NCBI RefSeq assembly: GCF_035046485.1
Contig: NC_085138.1
Location: 42,753,464 to 42,817,463, forward strand
Length of the DNA: 64,000 bases
From: Aedes albopictus
Lineage: Eukaryota; Arthropoda; Insecta; Diptera; Culicidae
Direction: 5' to 3'
Positions 1-10,360 of the stretch are shown in pieces. How positions within the stretch are numbered: position 1 is the first letter of the stretch; each line of letters opens with the position of its first letter. The translations under genes were made by a program, and so were the position numbers. Under the pieces are notes generated by a model that did no database searches, had not been told where the DNA came from, and saw only the letters and a program-made list of their open reading frames with translations.

Positions 1-16
1 GCGAACGTCTACTGTA
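1..16. mobile_element. Right end of a TA-flanked pogo-like MITE (truncated by window edge)
   Basis: The first bases read CGAACGTCTACTG followed by TA. This is the same terminal sequence seen at the right ends of the MITE copies ending at 24,798 and 53,791. The rest of this copy lies outside the window. The adjoining LTR retrotransposon inserted at the last bases of this MITE, so its target duplication TGTA overlaps the MITE terminus. Confidence 0.6.
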
Positions 17-1788
17 TGTTACAAATTATTTGTTATGTTAGACATTATTCGTAACCAAATTGAAAAATCACTGCGACGCGCAACACTGCACATAATCATT
101 GAAATACAGTTGCTTTCGAGGCAACCCTAAGCACCACGATACCACACGACAGCTCTCACGCTCTCGCGCTCTGAAATCATTCTCCACGGCGAGGGCATAC
201 ACGAGCTGGTACGCTACCGATCATTCGCTTTCTGCTGGCTTCACTAGTGGACGTTAAGACGTGCTCAACCAGGAATAGTGGGTATACACCGCGTGGAAAG
301 GTCGAATATTACCACAGACCAAATCGATAGGTAAATTGCATCAACAGCTTTGAAATACGACCTCGTCTTAAGGAATATCGTTTCAATAATTAGGCGTGCC
401 GAACAACGATTTTGTTCAACCAAGTCATCGAGGCGCGATCGCATGGAAACCTGTGTAAGACCAACCATTATTCCAGAAGGTAACATGGCGTCAAGCTGCT
501 TTGGAATTCAGATTATAATAGATTTCCACCCATATGTAGATCCCATTCACATGCACATGGCGTCCCACTAATCGCTTCCTGGGCTCGTCACAAACCAACG
601 AAATCGCTCGTCGTTCACTGAAGGTAATGGACAAATTTTCTTCGCCTAAATCGCCATTAACCCGAAGTTCTAATTCAGCCAGCAAGAGCGGACACCATTC
701 CAGCTGGGACAGCAAAGCGATCCGGCAAACGGTTCAAGGAAGGAAGAAACCGAAAAGGCTCTCCTCGGAGGTAAATTCCAGCAGAAATTCCAATTGGAAT
801 GTACTTCTAATTCCCGCTTTGTCAAACAGGGCCTTTTGTTCAGAGCCGTCAAGCCTGATCACTCCACCACAGCACCGTAGCTTCAGCCGCGAACAACAGA
901 GAGAGTGAGAGCAAAAGAGGCACGCCAACACGACCTGCATCGCCAGCAGCACGGCAGTGCTCGAGACACACGCACACCAACGATCCCGCACTTGCATCCA
1001 AGCCGCGAGCCGGCGTTCGCTCGAGCTGCAAGGCGGCAGCCGAGAAGGAAGAGGGAGTTTTTTATCGTAGCATCACACCGAGTCGAGAGTCAACCGTACT
1101 CGAGCCGCGAGCCGGCGTTCACTCGAGCTGCAAGGCGGCAGCCGAGCCGAGGAGGGAGAATGTGAATGAAGTGACCGGGGTTGAAGAAGTGTGCGGTAGT
1201 GTGTATGAAACGAACTAGTGTGTACCTGTGGATCAACAAGCGCTGGTAGTGTTGGTAGCTGCACTTCACGATACCAATTGAGTCTAGTTGCAGTTAGTGG
1301 TAGTGTGCATGCGCAGTAGATCGAGCTCGAATAGTGAGCGCTCAAAGCGAGCGCGTTCTGAACAGCAGTAAAGAAGAAGAACGAAGATATCATCGCATCG
1401 ATGCGGGGCCCCGGCAGCGCAACGTCAACAACAACATCTTCGTAGCTACAGCGTCGACCAGTGTTGGCAGTTCGACGGGTAGAAGACAGGTGTAGTACTT
1501 GCTGCGTAAGGTAGGACGTTTGATGAAGACCCTTTGATCGAAAATAGATTGTAAACATGATTTCGAATATGCTTATGCTTCTTGATTTCTTTTCGGACGG
1601 CCACCTATTGGCTGAGCGAAAATTCTAAAACCGATAGAGCGCCATAGCCGGGCAGGGACAGTAAAATGCTACGAATTTTCAATCACCCAATTGTGTGAGA
1701 CCACCAAAATGGATTGAATTTAGCGAGTAGAGCACTGGAGGGAGAATTAACAGATTGTTAACCCCCTTAAATTATAGAATCAGTAATA
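17..1788 (+). repeat. 5' LTR (1,772 bp)
   Basis: The LTR is near identical to 7,924-9,695. It is unusually long. It contains an internal direct repeat of about 44 bp (1,001-1,044 and 1,103-1,146, offset 102) that includes a CTCGAG site. Open frames inside it (the longest about 160 codons on the - strand) have no recognisable domain and I treat them as chance. It should hold the promoter and the R region, but I could not place the transcription start. Confidence 0.93.
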
Positions 1789-1789
1789 T

Positions 1790-1800
1790 TGGCGCCCAAC
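1790..1800 (+). other. Primer-binding site (tRNA-Lys type)
   Basis: TGGCGCCCAAC begins one base after the 5' LTR. This is the PBS of Drosophila gypsy and other insect elements primed by a tRNA-Lys. Complementarity is clear for the first 11 bases and then fades. Confidence 0.8.
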
Positions 1801-1919
1801 GCCAAAACCTACACAAATCTGGTTATTATTTTGATTTTCTGTCAACCGCGTACACATTTTATTGACGGCACGTCAAAATATTCTATAGTGAGTGAGTATT
1901 GTGAGCAAGTGCAGTGATA

Positions 1920-3881
1920 ATGGATGTGAAAGAGCTGTCCGACGAGGAGTTGGACTACGAGTTAGAGTTACGACGAGTTCCAGAACCATCAAAGCTGAGC
2001 AGGAAAAGGAAGGTCGACCAGCTGAAGGCCCTAATGAGACAGGAACACATGGAACTGGAATGCCCAGCATCAGCAACCCACTTCATCACGGAGGCGGCGA
2101 ACATGCACCAATGCCAACAGAGACTCCAACGTCTAGGATCTACGCTCCTTAGGGCATTCAACAACCAGGACATTGCGGAGCTGAGAAGGTGCCAAACCAA
2201 ATATTACCACTACCGTGCGAGGATATCTCTAATCAGGGATCCGCTATATTTCCCATACACCGTACAAGCGGAAAAGGTAATCAACGAGTCCCTTGACCAG
2301 ATTGCAGAATTTCTTCAGAGTCTCACCTGTGTTTCGCCACCGGAATTTTCTCAGGAGGAGATCCTTCCAGAGGAACAGGATGTGTTGGACAAATTGAAGA
2401 ATTCCCATTTCCAATCCAGTGTCAAAGAAACAGCAGACAGGGACGTGCGGAAACAAAACCAAGTCACATTAGCGCCGCTTAATCTGTCACCCCGGACCGG
2501 AACAGGAGCAATTCCGAAAGCATCGGTACATCAGCAAGCGGAAGGTAAACATCCAAGGAACCCGCAACACCCAATGGATACGGAGTTGCCCAGAATAGAA
2601 ATACCTCGAGTACAACAAAACCCTATGCCTCCTTTACCACCACCAAGGCCCAGCTTAGGAAGAAATCGAGACCAACATCAACTTGAACGCCCTCCTTCTG
2701 CGTCTAACCAGGCTGCAGATGTGCGAGATGAAATCATCAGATATCTGTTAAACAACAGGAACCAAATGAACGATAGAATAGATCAGCAAGCGCAAAGCAG
2801 TGGAAGATCAACACCAAATCACCGACAGCGCTTTACCCAGCCCGTACACAAGTGGCCCTTTTCCTACGGGGGAAATGAGAACATCATGGAGCTGGCGGTA
2901 TTCCTAAACCGAGTGAAAACATATGCTGATACCGAGGATGTCGACGACTTTTCGCTTCTACGAGGAATCAAACATCTTTTGCGAGGACGAGCCCTAGAAT
3001 GGTACGCAAGAAGCTATAATAGTTTGAACACATGGACGGAGTTTAAGCGGCAAATCAAGGCGGAGTTCCTGCCACCCAACTTCTCACAGCTGATTAAGCG
3101 AGACTTGTACTGGAGGTTCCAAGGGCAAGACGAGACGTTCTCGAAGTATTATCACGACTTGTTGGCCTTATTTGAAGTCTTGGAGCCATCTCTCTCTGCC
3201 CAGGATCAATTTTTCATCCTCAAGTCCAATCTGAACACAGAATTCGCAGCAGTTGCCTCTGCTTCGCGAGCGTTATCAGTAAGGGATTTGATTGAGGTTT
3301 GCAAAGACTACGACCATGCGAAGATGTTCTCCCAGAAGAACAAAACGTCTCAAATTCCACGAACGGCATTGATTGAGCCGAACCGAGGCACTCCCATCTA
3401 CCCTCGGGTCTCAAGGCCAGGAATTTCCGGATATTCGTGGAACCGTGCAGCTTTACAGCCAAACAGAACACCACAGGTGAACGTGATCGAAGAGGAAGAG
3501 CTCGACGTGAATCCACAAGCCTTGATGCTGCAGGATGCAAATCAAGCATACGACGAAGAAGCAACAACCACCCTAACTACGGTAGAACCATTGGAAGAGC
3601 AGGTCAATGCAGTTAGAAACCAGGGCGCATGGAATCAAGGCGATCAGGCACTCAATGTGAGACGGAAACCCCTCGCCATTACTTGCTGGCAATGTGAACA
3701 GAGTGGCCACGCTTTCACAGCTTGTCGTAGTCCCAAGACATTCCTATTTTGCTACAGATGTGGTAAAAAAGGTTTTACGTCAAGGAACTGTACAGATTGT
3801 CTTGCAAGAATGAGTCAAGCGCTTCCAGATGGAATGATCACCTCCACTCAGGGAAACGCAAATACGGGATTCCAAAAATGA
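1920..3881 (+). CDS. gag: Gag polyprotein, 653 aa
   Basis: This is the structural protein of the retrotransposon particle, which binds and packages element RNA in the cytoplasm. I chose the ATG at 1,920. An in-frame GTG six bases upstream is an unlikely eukaryotic start. The N-terminal third is acidic and helical, and a Pro-rich linker lies around residues 210-260. A retrotransposon-gag-like core follows at about 310-480, with a W-Y-A-R and Q-F-F-I-L-K segment. The C-terminus has a proper CCHC zinc knuckle (C-x2-C-x4-H-x4-C from residue 589) and a second one from residue 611 in which the His is replaced by Phe. The frame is intact. It overlaps pol in the -1 frame and carries a slippery heptamer near its stop. 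Confidence 0.9.
   Translation: MDVKELSDEELDYELELRRVPEPSKLSRKRKVDQLKALMRQEHMELECPASATHFITEAANMHQCQQRLQRLGSTLLRAFNNQDIAELRRCQTKYYHYRARISLIRDPLYFPYTVQAEKVINESLDQIAEFLQSLTCVSPPEFSQEEILPEEQDVLDKLKNSHFQSSVKETADRDVRKQNQVTLAPLNLSPRTGTGAIPKASVHQQAEGKHPRNPQHPMDTELPRIEIPRVQQNPMPPLPPPRPSLGRNRDQHQLERPPSASNQAADVRDEIIRYLLNNRNQMNDRIDQQAQSSGRSTPNHRQRFTQPVHKWPFSYGGNENIMELAVFLNRVKTYADTEDVDDFSLLRGIKHLLRGRALEWYARSYNSLNTWTEFKRQIKAEFLPPNFSQLIKRDLYWRFQGQDETFSKYYHDLLALFEVLEPSLSAQDQFFILKSNLNTEFAAVASASRALSVRDLIEVCKDYDHAKMFSQKNKTSQIPRTALIEPNRGTPIYPRVSRPGISGYSWNRAALQPNRTPQVNVIEEEELDVNPQALMLQDANQAYDEEATTTLTTVEPLEEQVNAVRNQGAWNQGDQALNVRRKPLAITCWQCEQSGHAFTACRSPKTFLFCYRCGKKGFTSRNCTDCLARMSQALPDGMITSTQGNANTGFQK
3851..3857 (+). 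promoter_or_regulatory. -1 ribosomal frameshift site GGGAAAC at the gag/pol overlap
   Basis: In the gag frame the bases read G-GGA-AAC, a canonical X-XXY-YYZ heptamer, eight codons before the gag stop at 3,879-3,881. Slippage by -1 enters the pol frame, which is open from 3,767 to 6,973. A modest hairpin (GATTCC 3,868-3,873 with GGAATC 3,889-3,894) begins 11 nt downstream. An A-run at 3,765-3,770 is a weaker alternative because the heptamer there starts with T. Confidence 0.72.
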
Positions 3882-6800
3882 AGGGAAAGGAATCACCGTG
3901 TACTCCATCTTCAATCCCTTCGCTAGACAACATTCCACATTTCCGTAACGTATCGTCCATTATATTTGACATCTCAACGGGAGATAACCGTCCCTATGCA
4001 GACATTGGAATCATGGGAAGACGCCACAGAGGACTATTAGACAGCGGTGCAACGTGTAGCCTTTTAGGTGGTAGGCTTACCAACATCGTGACCGAATTAG
4101 GGTTAACCAAGTTTCCTGCGAACGGCACGATCAAAACAGCAGATAACTCCAAACACCCAGTTTCGTTCTATGCTCTGATTCCCATGGAGTACAACAACAT
4201 AAAGGCAACCCTTCCAATAATCTGCGTCGAATCCATGCCAGAGGTTCTTATTCTCGGAATGAACTTCTGGAATCTCTTTGGCGTCAAGATCAACATTTCT
4301 GGAATAGAATTTTCCTCGGATTCCGATCTGTCAATCGTCAACACTCTCTCCGAAAACCAGAAGAAGGCTCTGCATGATACAATCCAAATGTTTCCATCCT
4401 CCAAAAAAACGAATCGTCTGGGTCGAACACATCTCTACTATCACAAGATCGACACGGGTACAGCAGCTGCGTTTAAACAAAAATATTATCCAATATCAAA
4501 GTTCGTTCTAGACGACCTCAACAAAGAGGTGGATCGCATGCTTAAGATGGATGTGATAGAAGAAGCCGTGTGTTGTCCATGGAATAATCCTGTTGTCGCC
4601 GTGAAGAAAAAAGATGGTTCGATGAGATTGTGTCTAGATGCAAGGAAGCTGAACAGTATCATCGTTCAAGAAGCCTATCCCATACCGCACATTGCCTCGA
4701 TAATGAACAACTTGAGCGGTTCCAAATACCTGAGTTCAATCGACTTAGAGGCTGCCTTTTGGCAGATACCTTTGGATCTGGAGTCAAAGCAAAAGACAGC
4801 GTTCACAATTCCCCAGAGAGGACACTACCAATTTAAGGTAGTCCCCTTCGGATTATCCACGGCCAGTCAGGCGCTCTCCAGGGTCATGAACCACATCTTT
4901 ATCGACTTGGAGCCGAAGGTATTTGTCTACCTCGATGACCTGATTATCGCGACCAACGACTTTGAGGAGCATCTGCGACTGCTAAAGGAGGTAGCTAGGC
5001 GTCTAACTGCGGCCGGCCTCACTATAAACGCAGATAAGTCTGTGTTTTGCAGACGCAGCATTAAATATCTAGGTTACGTCCTTGATGAAAACGGATGGAA
5101 CGTAGACAAAGAGAAGACCCAGGCCATCAGCAACTTCCCTACGCCTTCGTCGAAAAAAGAGATCCAGAGGTTCCTAGGCATGTGTGGCTGGTACCGGCGG
5201 TTCATCAGAGATTTTTCGAAGGTTGCATCCCCTCTTACTGAACTCACCAGAGCGAAAATAAAATTCCGGTGGAACGAATCTTGTGAAGTTGCGTTTAGTA
5301 AGCTCAAGCAGCTACTGTGCACCGCGCCGGTTCTCAGCACACCGGACTATACGAAGCCCTTTTCCATATCCTGCGATGCTAGCGATGTCGCTTTAGGCGC
5401 AGTGCTCTCACAAGAACATGATGGAAAGGAAAACGCAATTGCGTACTTCTCCCAAAAACTTTCACCCTCTGAAAGGAAATACTCGGTTACAGAGCGGGAA
5501 TGCTTGGCTGTAATTCGGGCAATAGAGAAGTTTCGGGGATACGTCGAGGGCACAACATTCACCGTTTATTGTGATCACTCCAGCCTAACATATCTGAAAA
5601 GCATGAAAAACCCAACCCCTTTGATGGCTCGCTGGATCCTTCGACTAAACGCCTTCTCATTTGAAATCCGCTACCGAAAAGGAACTTGTAACGTCGTTCC
5701 GGATTGTCTCAGTAGGCCTGGAGAAGTCAGTGCGATTTCTGACCTCACCGCACAAAGTTCAGATCTCTGGTTTGCGGACCTACGCGAAAAGGTGGAAAAG
5801 GAAGGGAACAAGTATCCAGATTTCAAGATTATGCAAGGAAAACTGTACAAGAACTGCTTGATGAAGGACGAATTCGGTGCCCGCAGTACGAGATGGAAAG
5901 AAGTAGTTCCAGATTCGAAACGACAGGAAATTATAAGGCGCTTCCATGACCTGCCAACAGCTGCCCACCTAGGATATGACCGTACGTTGCACAAGATCCA
6001 ACTAGACTACTATTGGCCCAAGATGGCCATCGAAATCAATCGGTACGTGAAAGGCTGCAACATCTGTAAATCTAGCAAGGCACCAACCACGCTCCTTACA
6101 CCCGCGATGGGCAAAGTAAAGCCAGCTCGGCACCCCTGGGAGCTGCTGTCGATCGATTGGGTTGGTCCAATGGTTCGATCGAGAAACGGAAACACGGTTC
6201 TGTTAGTCATTGTCGATTGGGTCACTAAATTTGTGATCGCCGAACCCTTCAGAATCGCAAATGCCAGACAGATGGTAGAGTTCCTTGAAAAATACGTGTT
6301 TCTGAAGTTTTCAACGCCTCGTATTGTGCTCACGGATAACGGTTCGCAATTTCTTTCTCACTGCTTCCAATCCCTGTTACGGAGGTACGATATTCAGCAA
6401 ATGCGAACAGCGTTTTACACCCCTATGTGTAACCCAGCAGAAAGGACCAATAGAACTCTTGTAACCTGCATCAGAGCTTTGCTGGATGATGATCAACGGG
6501 ACTGGGACGCCAATCTTCAACAAATAGTATGCGCCGTCAACAGTGCCAAACACGAAGCTCTAGGCTGTTCTCCCTATTTTGCCAACTTCGGGAGACATCA
6601 CGTTCTTTTCACGGATCAATATCCTCAAGCGGACCTCAACTGCAGCAGTGACACAGACCAAGCACAGAAGGAACGTCTAACAGTCATCCAGAACATCCAA
6701 CGGTTTGTCATAGATAGGATCAAATTGGCCCACGAGAAAAGCAAAAATCGCTATGATCTACGGACCAGAGAGAGAAAATTCGCAGTCGGCGAACTCGTAT

Positions 6801-6973
6801 GGCGACGGTGTTTTAAACAATCTTCGGCAGCAAATTCTCGCACCAAGAAGCTTGGGCCCAAGTTCGTATCCTGTTACGTACGGGAGGTAATTGGACAAAA
6901 CAACTACAAACTCGAAGACGTCAAAACATCTGCAGTCGGAACATATCACGCAAAAGACATAAAAGCAGACTGA
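3857..6973 (+). CDS. pol: Pol: protease, reverse transcriptase, RNase H, integrase (about 1,038 aa after frameshift)
   Basis: These are the enzymes that mature Gag, copy element RNA into DNA and integrate it. The start given is the first codon after the proposed slip. There is no suitable ATG start, so expression as a Gag-Pol fusion is expected. The protease has L-L-D-S-G-A-T at about residue 62. The RT has the catalytic Y-L-D-D at about 358. RNase H follows with C-D-A-S-D and T-E-R-E-C-L-A. The integrase has an H-H-C-C finger ending C-N-I-C at about 734, then Asp 767, Asp 827 and Glu 862 (34 residues between the last two by my count). A GPY/F-like L-G-P-K-F segment lies near the C-terminus. 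I see no stop or frameshift, so it may be active. Confidence 0.92.
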   Translation, partial: RKYGIPKMKGKESPCTPSSIPSLDNIPHFRNVSSIIFDISTGDNRPYADIGIMGRRHRGLLDSGATCSLLGGRLTNIVTELGLTKFPANGTIKTADNSKHPVSFYALIPMEYNNIKATLPIICVESMPEVLILGMNFWNLFGVKINISGIEFSSDSDLSIVNTLSENQKKALHDTIQMFPSSKKTNRLGRTHLYYHKIDTGTAAAFKQKYYPISKFVLDDLNKEVDRMLKMDVIEEAVCCPWNNPVVAVKKKDGSMRLCLDARKLNSIIVQEAYPIPHIASIMNNLSGSKYLSSIDLEAAFWQIPLDLESKQKTAFTIPQRGHYQFKVVPFGLSTASQALSRVMNHIFIDLEPKVFVYLDDLIIATNDFEEHLRLLKEVARRLTAAGLTINADKSVFCRRSIKYLGYVLDENGWNVDKEKTQAISNFPTPSSKKEIQRFLGMCGWYRRFIRDFSKVASPLTELTRAKIKFRWNESCEVAFSKLKQLLCTAPVLSTPDYTKPFSISCDASDVALGAVLSQEHDGKENAIAYFSQKLSPSERKYSVTERECLAVIRAIEKFRGYVEGTTFTVYCDHSSLTYLKSMKNPTPLMARWILRLNAFSFEIRYRKGTCNVVPDCLSRPGEVSAISDLTAQSSDLWFADLREKVEKEGNKYPDFKIMQGKLYKNCLMKDEFGARSTRWKEVVPDSKRQEIIRRFHDLPTAAHLGYDRTLHKIQLDYYWPKMAIEINRYVKGCNICKSSKAPTTLLTPAMGKVKPARHPWELLSIDWVGPMVRSRNGNTVLLVIVDWVTKFVIAEPFRIANARQMVEFLEKYVFLKFSTPRIVLTDNGSQFLSHCFQSLLRRYDIQQMRTAFYTPMCNPAERTNRTLVTCIRALLDDDQRDWDANLQQIVCAVNSAKHEALGCSPYFANFGRHHVLFTDQYPQADLNCSSDTDQAQKERLTVIQNIQRFVIDRIKLAHEKSKNRYDLRTRERKFAVGELVWRRCFKQSSAANSRTKKLGPKFVSCYVREVIGQNNYKLEDVKTSAVGTYHAKDIKAD

Positions 6974-7923
6974 ACTCTACCCTTCATGCCTCTTCAAGTG
7001 GGGAGGCAAATGATCCAGCTATGTCCACGGCACATCACTAGCCGTCAACAACGAGCCTTGCCACGAAAACCCAAGTCACGGATTGATTTGAGGACCAATA
7101 TCTACAAGCGAAACCTCGTCATCCCCAACGGTAACCATTGTCCACAACACCACTTCGAGCGGAAATCTCAATAGCCACACGCTGAAACGTACAGAAGAGC
7201 AGGGTAGCACGCCGGAGTTTACCTCCATCCCTGTCCTGCTAAACAACCACCAACCCATTCCTCGGTTCATGAATACAGCTATGACCGTTGCCATGTGCAT
7301 CCAACTAAAAACATAACAGTCACGAAAACACGTTCACGGATCGACTTGAGGCCCCACAACATAACACGAAACCTCGTCATCCAAAGCCGGACATTCACAA
7401 AGAACCCAAATACCAACCACAGCTCAACAAAAAACCTGCTCCAAGAAAACTCTCTTTCACTAGAACAGACTCCTCGCAGTAACATGTCCTGAATCTAGCC
7501 TAATGATTCATCGCCCACTTAGCGCAATCAAGCAAGCATAAATAAGGTCAAGAAAACTGCCATGAACAATACGATTACTTGTTATGTTTGTTAACGTCAC
7601 GTGTAAATAGAGAAAAAATACTAGAAATAGGCTTTAGTAGTAAGATAATTTTCTCTGTAGTTGTCACTATAGATTTATAATTAGCCTTGCAAAATCTGTC
7701 ACTTGAATGTAGTGAAGGCAAGCTGATATTCTTGAGCTCCCTTAAGATTCCTGTTGTACCTCATTACGTAACTGCTTTCGGAATCCAATTTTGGAAGAAT
7801 CTGCCGAAACAGTAGCAAATAGGATTAGCCAATTACCCTCTATTAGTCCTTAGAAGTAATCATAGCTTACGAAATTTTCGAGAAAGCTTTCTCGAAAATT
7901 TCGTTTTGGTAAGACAAATGTTG
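6974..7923 (+). other. Non-coding region between pol and the 3' LTR, with an internal direct repeat
   Basis: No frame with a recognisable domain lies here, so there is no env. A roughly 50-bp segment is repeated in diverged form at about 7,071-7,122 and 7,333-7,383, both ending in AACCTCGTCATCC. The bases next to the 3' LTR are not a typical polypurine tract. Instead a 36-bp palindrome lies just upstream. Confidence 0.6.
7869..7904. repeat. Perfect 36-bp palindrome 19 bp before the 3' LTR
   Basis: The left half ACGAAATTTTCGAGAAAG is followed directly by its exact reverse complement with no loop. It lies 19 bp upstream of the LTR, where second-strand priming normally occurs. A cruciform or an RNA hairpin is possible. 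Confidence 0.9.
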
Positions 7924-9695
7924 TGTTACAAATTATTTGTTATGTTAGACATTATTCGTAACCAAATTGAAAAATCACTGCGACGCGCAACACTGCACAT
8001 AATCATTGAAATACAGTTGCTTTCGAGGCAACCCTAAGCACCACGATACCACACGACAGCTCTCACGCTCTCGCGCTCTGAAATCATTCTCCACGGCGAG
8101 GGCATACACGAGCTGGTACGCTACCGATCATTCGCTTTCTGCTGGCTTCACTAGTGGACGTTAAGACGTGCTCAACCAGGAATAGTGGGTATACACCGCG
8201 TGGAAAGGTCGAATATTACCACAGACCAAATCGATAGGTAAATTGCATCAACAGCTTTGAAATACGACCTCGTCTTAAGGAATATCGTTTCAATAATTAG
8301 GCGTGCCGAACAACGATTTTGTTCAACCAAGTCATCGAGGCGCGATCGCATGGAAACCTGTGTAAGACCAACCATTATTCCAGAAGGTAACATGGCGTCA
8401 AGCTGCTTTGGAATTCAGATTATAATAGATTTCCACCCATATGTAGATCCCATTCACACGCACATGGCGTCCCACTAATCGCTTCCTGGGCTCGTCACAA
8501 ACCAACGAAATCGCTCGTCGTTCACTGAAGGTAATGGACAAATTTTCTTCGCCTAAATCGCCATTAACCCGAAGTTCTAATTCAGCCAGCAAGAGCGGAC
8601 ACCATTCCAGCTGGGACAGCAAAGCGATCCGGCAAACGGTTCAAGGAAGGAAGAAACCGAAAAGGCTCTCCTCGGAGGTAAATTCCAGCAGAAATTCCAA
8701 TTGGAATGTACTTCTAATTCCCGCTTTGTCAAACAGGGCCTTTTGTTCAGAGCCGTCAAGCCTGATCACTCCACCACAGCACCGTAGCTTCAGCCGCGAA
8801 CAACAGAGAGAGTGAGAGCAAAAGAGGCACGCCAACACGACCTGCATCGCCAGCAGCACGGCAGTGCTCGAGACACACGCACACCAACGATCCCGCACTT
8901 GCATCCAAGCCGCGAGCCGGCGTTCGCTCGAGCTGCAAGGCGGCAGCCGAGAAGGAAGAGGGAGTTTTTTATCGTAGCATCACACCGAGTCGAGAGTAAA
9001 CCGTACTCGAGCCGCGAGCCGGCGTTCACTCGAGCTGCAAGGCGGCAGCCGAGCCGAGGAGGGAGAATGTGAATGAAGTGACCGGGGTTGAAGAAGTGTG
9101 CGGTAGTGTGTATGAAACGAACTAGTGTGTACCTGTGGATCAACAAGCGCTGGTAGTGTTGGTAGCTGCACTTCACGATACCAATTGAGTCTAGTTGCAG
9201 TTAGTGGTAGTGTGCATGCGCAGTAGATCGAGCTCGAATAGTGAGCGCTCAAAGCGAGCGCGTTCTGAACAGCAGTAAAGAAGAAGAACGAAGATATCAT
9301 CGCATCGATGCGGGGCCCCGGCAGCGCAACGTCAACAACAACATCTTCGTAGCTACAGCGTCGACCAGTGTTGGCAGTTCGACGGGTAGAAGACAGGTGT
9401 AGTACTTGCTGCGTAAGGTAGGACGTTTGATGAAGACCCTTTGATCGAAAATAGATTGTAAACATGATTTCGAATATGCTTATGCTTCTTGATTTCTTTT
9501 CGGACGGCCACCTATTGGCTGAGCGAAAATTCTAAAACCGATAGAGCGCCATAGCCGGGCAGGGACAGTAAAATGCTACGAATTTTCAATCACCCAATTG
9601 TGTGAGACCACCAAAATGGATTGAATTTAGCGAGTAGAGCACTGGAGGGAGAATTAACAGATTGTTAACCCCCTTAAATTATAGAATCAGTAATA
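7924..9695 (+). repeat. 3' LTR (1,772 bp)
   Basis: This is the same length as the 5' LTR, with two substitutions noticed. It is followed by the target duplication TGTA at 9,696-9,699 and then sequence that continues the pre-insertion locus. Confidence 0.93.
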
Positions 9696-9746
9696 TGTAT
9701 CAGGCCCCCCTTGTTTCCGTTATGGCTCACATGACATGACAATCAA

Positions 9747-10360
9747 TCAGCTTGCGACGAAGGACGTACGGCAGCTGTAGTAGATCTTCACTAGATCTGG
9801 CACTAGATCGATTGACGGAGGCCAGCTGCTCTTCACATATTCGATGATCTGTTGTATCGTCTGATTCTTCGCTGACTCTTCCCTTATTTCGTTCAACCGA
9901 CTATCCAACACTAGATCCAATATGTTCGAAAAGTGGGTCAGCCGTACTTTACCAAAATCTGGCATTGCTTCTGCTTTTCACGATTAAGCTTAACGTTGTG
10001 CTTCTCCAACCTGCGAAACAACTCCAACGAATCTTCTTTCAATACCAAAAGGCAGCCGGGTCCAACGATATTGGCCCTTTCTTGGCGTCCACTATTGGAA
10101 ATACCTTAGCCTTCCCCAGTGACAAACTGCGTGGGGATTTCCTCAATCTGCAGCTTCTACAGCTCCGTGTTCCGTAAAGCGATGGGGACTCCACGAGGAG
10201 GTTGAATCGATGGTGAAACGGAACCTCGGCGGAAGCAACACTGGTTTTTCCCCTTTCACTGGTTTCACTATATAGTAGTCATGTCCAACAAGACTGGTGT
10301 TTGCACCGGTATCGAGTTTCCGCTTGATTAACTCCAACTCGACAGCGACGCAGGTCTCGC
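9747..10360 (-). pseudogene. Decayed Mag-like Ty3/gypsy pol fragments
   Basis: Read on the - strand, this holds three collapsed pieces in the normal order. A protease with L-D-T-G-A-N-T-S-L-V-G lies at about 10,300. RT pieces at about 10,140-10,050 include V-D-A-K-K-G and Y-R-W-T-R-L-P-F-G-I, with stops and most of RT missing. An RNase H to integrase linker at 9,965-9,747 has N-E-I-R-E-E, I-I-E-Y-V and a W-P motif. The fragment is continuous with the 72-bp array, which encodes the Gag zinc-knuckle region of the same element. It is non-functional. The Mag assignment rests on motif memory, not on a tree. Confidence 0.7.

Larger units (their letters stand above)
17..9695 (+). mobile_element. Complete, recent Ty3/gypsy LTR retrotransposon
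   Basis: Two direct repeats of 1,772 bp (17-1,788 and 7,924-9,695) flank a primer-binding site, gag, a -1 frameshift site and pol with protease, reverse transcriptase, RNase H and integrase in Ty3/gypsy order. A 4-bp target duplication TGTA (13-16 and 9,696-9,699) fixes both ends. The LTRs start TGTTAC and end GTAATA, an imperfect terminal inverted repeat. I noticed two base differences between the LTRs (near 553 and 1,091 of the 5' copy), so insertion is recent. No env-like frame follows pol. The tRNA-Lys-type PBS with very long LTRs recalls the Osvaldo/Ulysses lineage. That placement is inference and needs an RT tree. Confidence 0.93.

Noticed and set aside
1073..1558. 161-codon - strand frame in the LTR (repeated in the 3' LTR)
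   Set aside because: It has low-complexity Ser/Arg composition, is antisense to the element, and is preserved only because the LTRs are young copies.
6974..7500. An env gene in the first LTR element
   Set aside because: The only frames are under 75 codons, without signal peptide or membrane segment.
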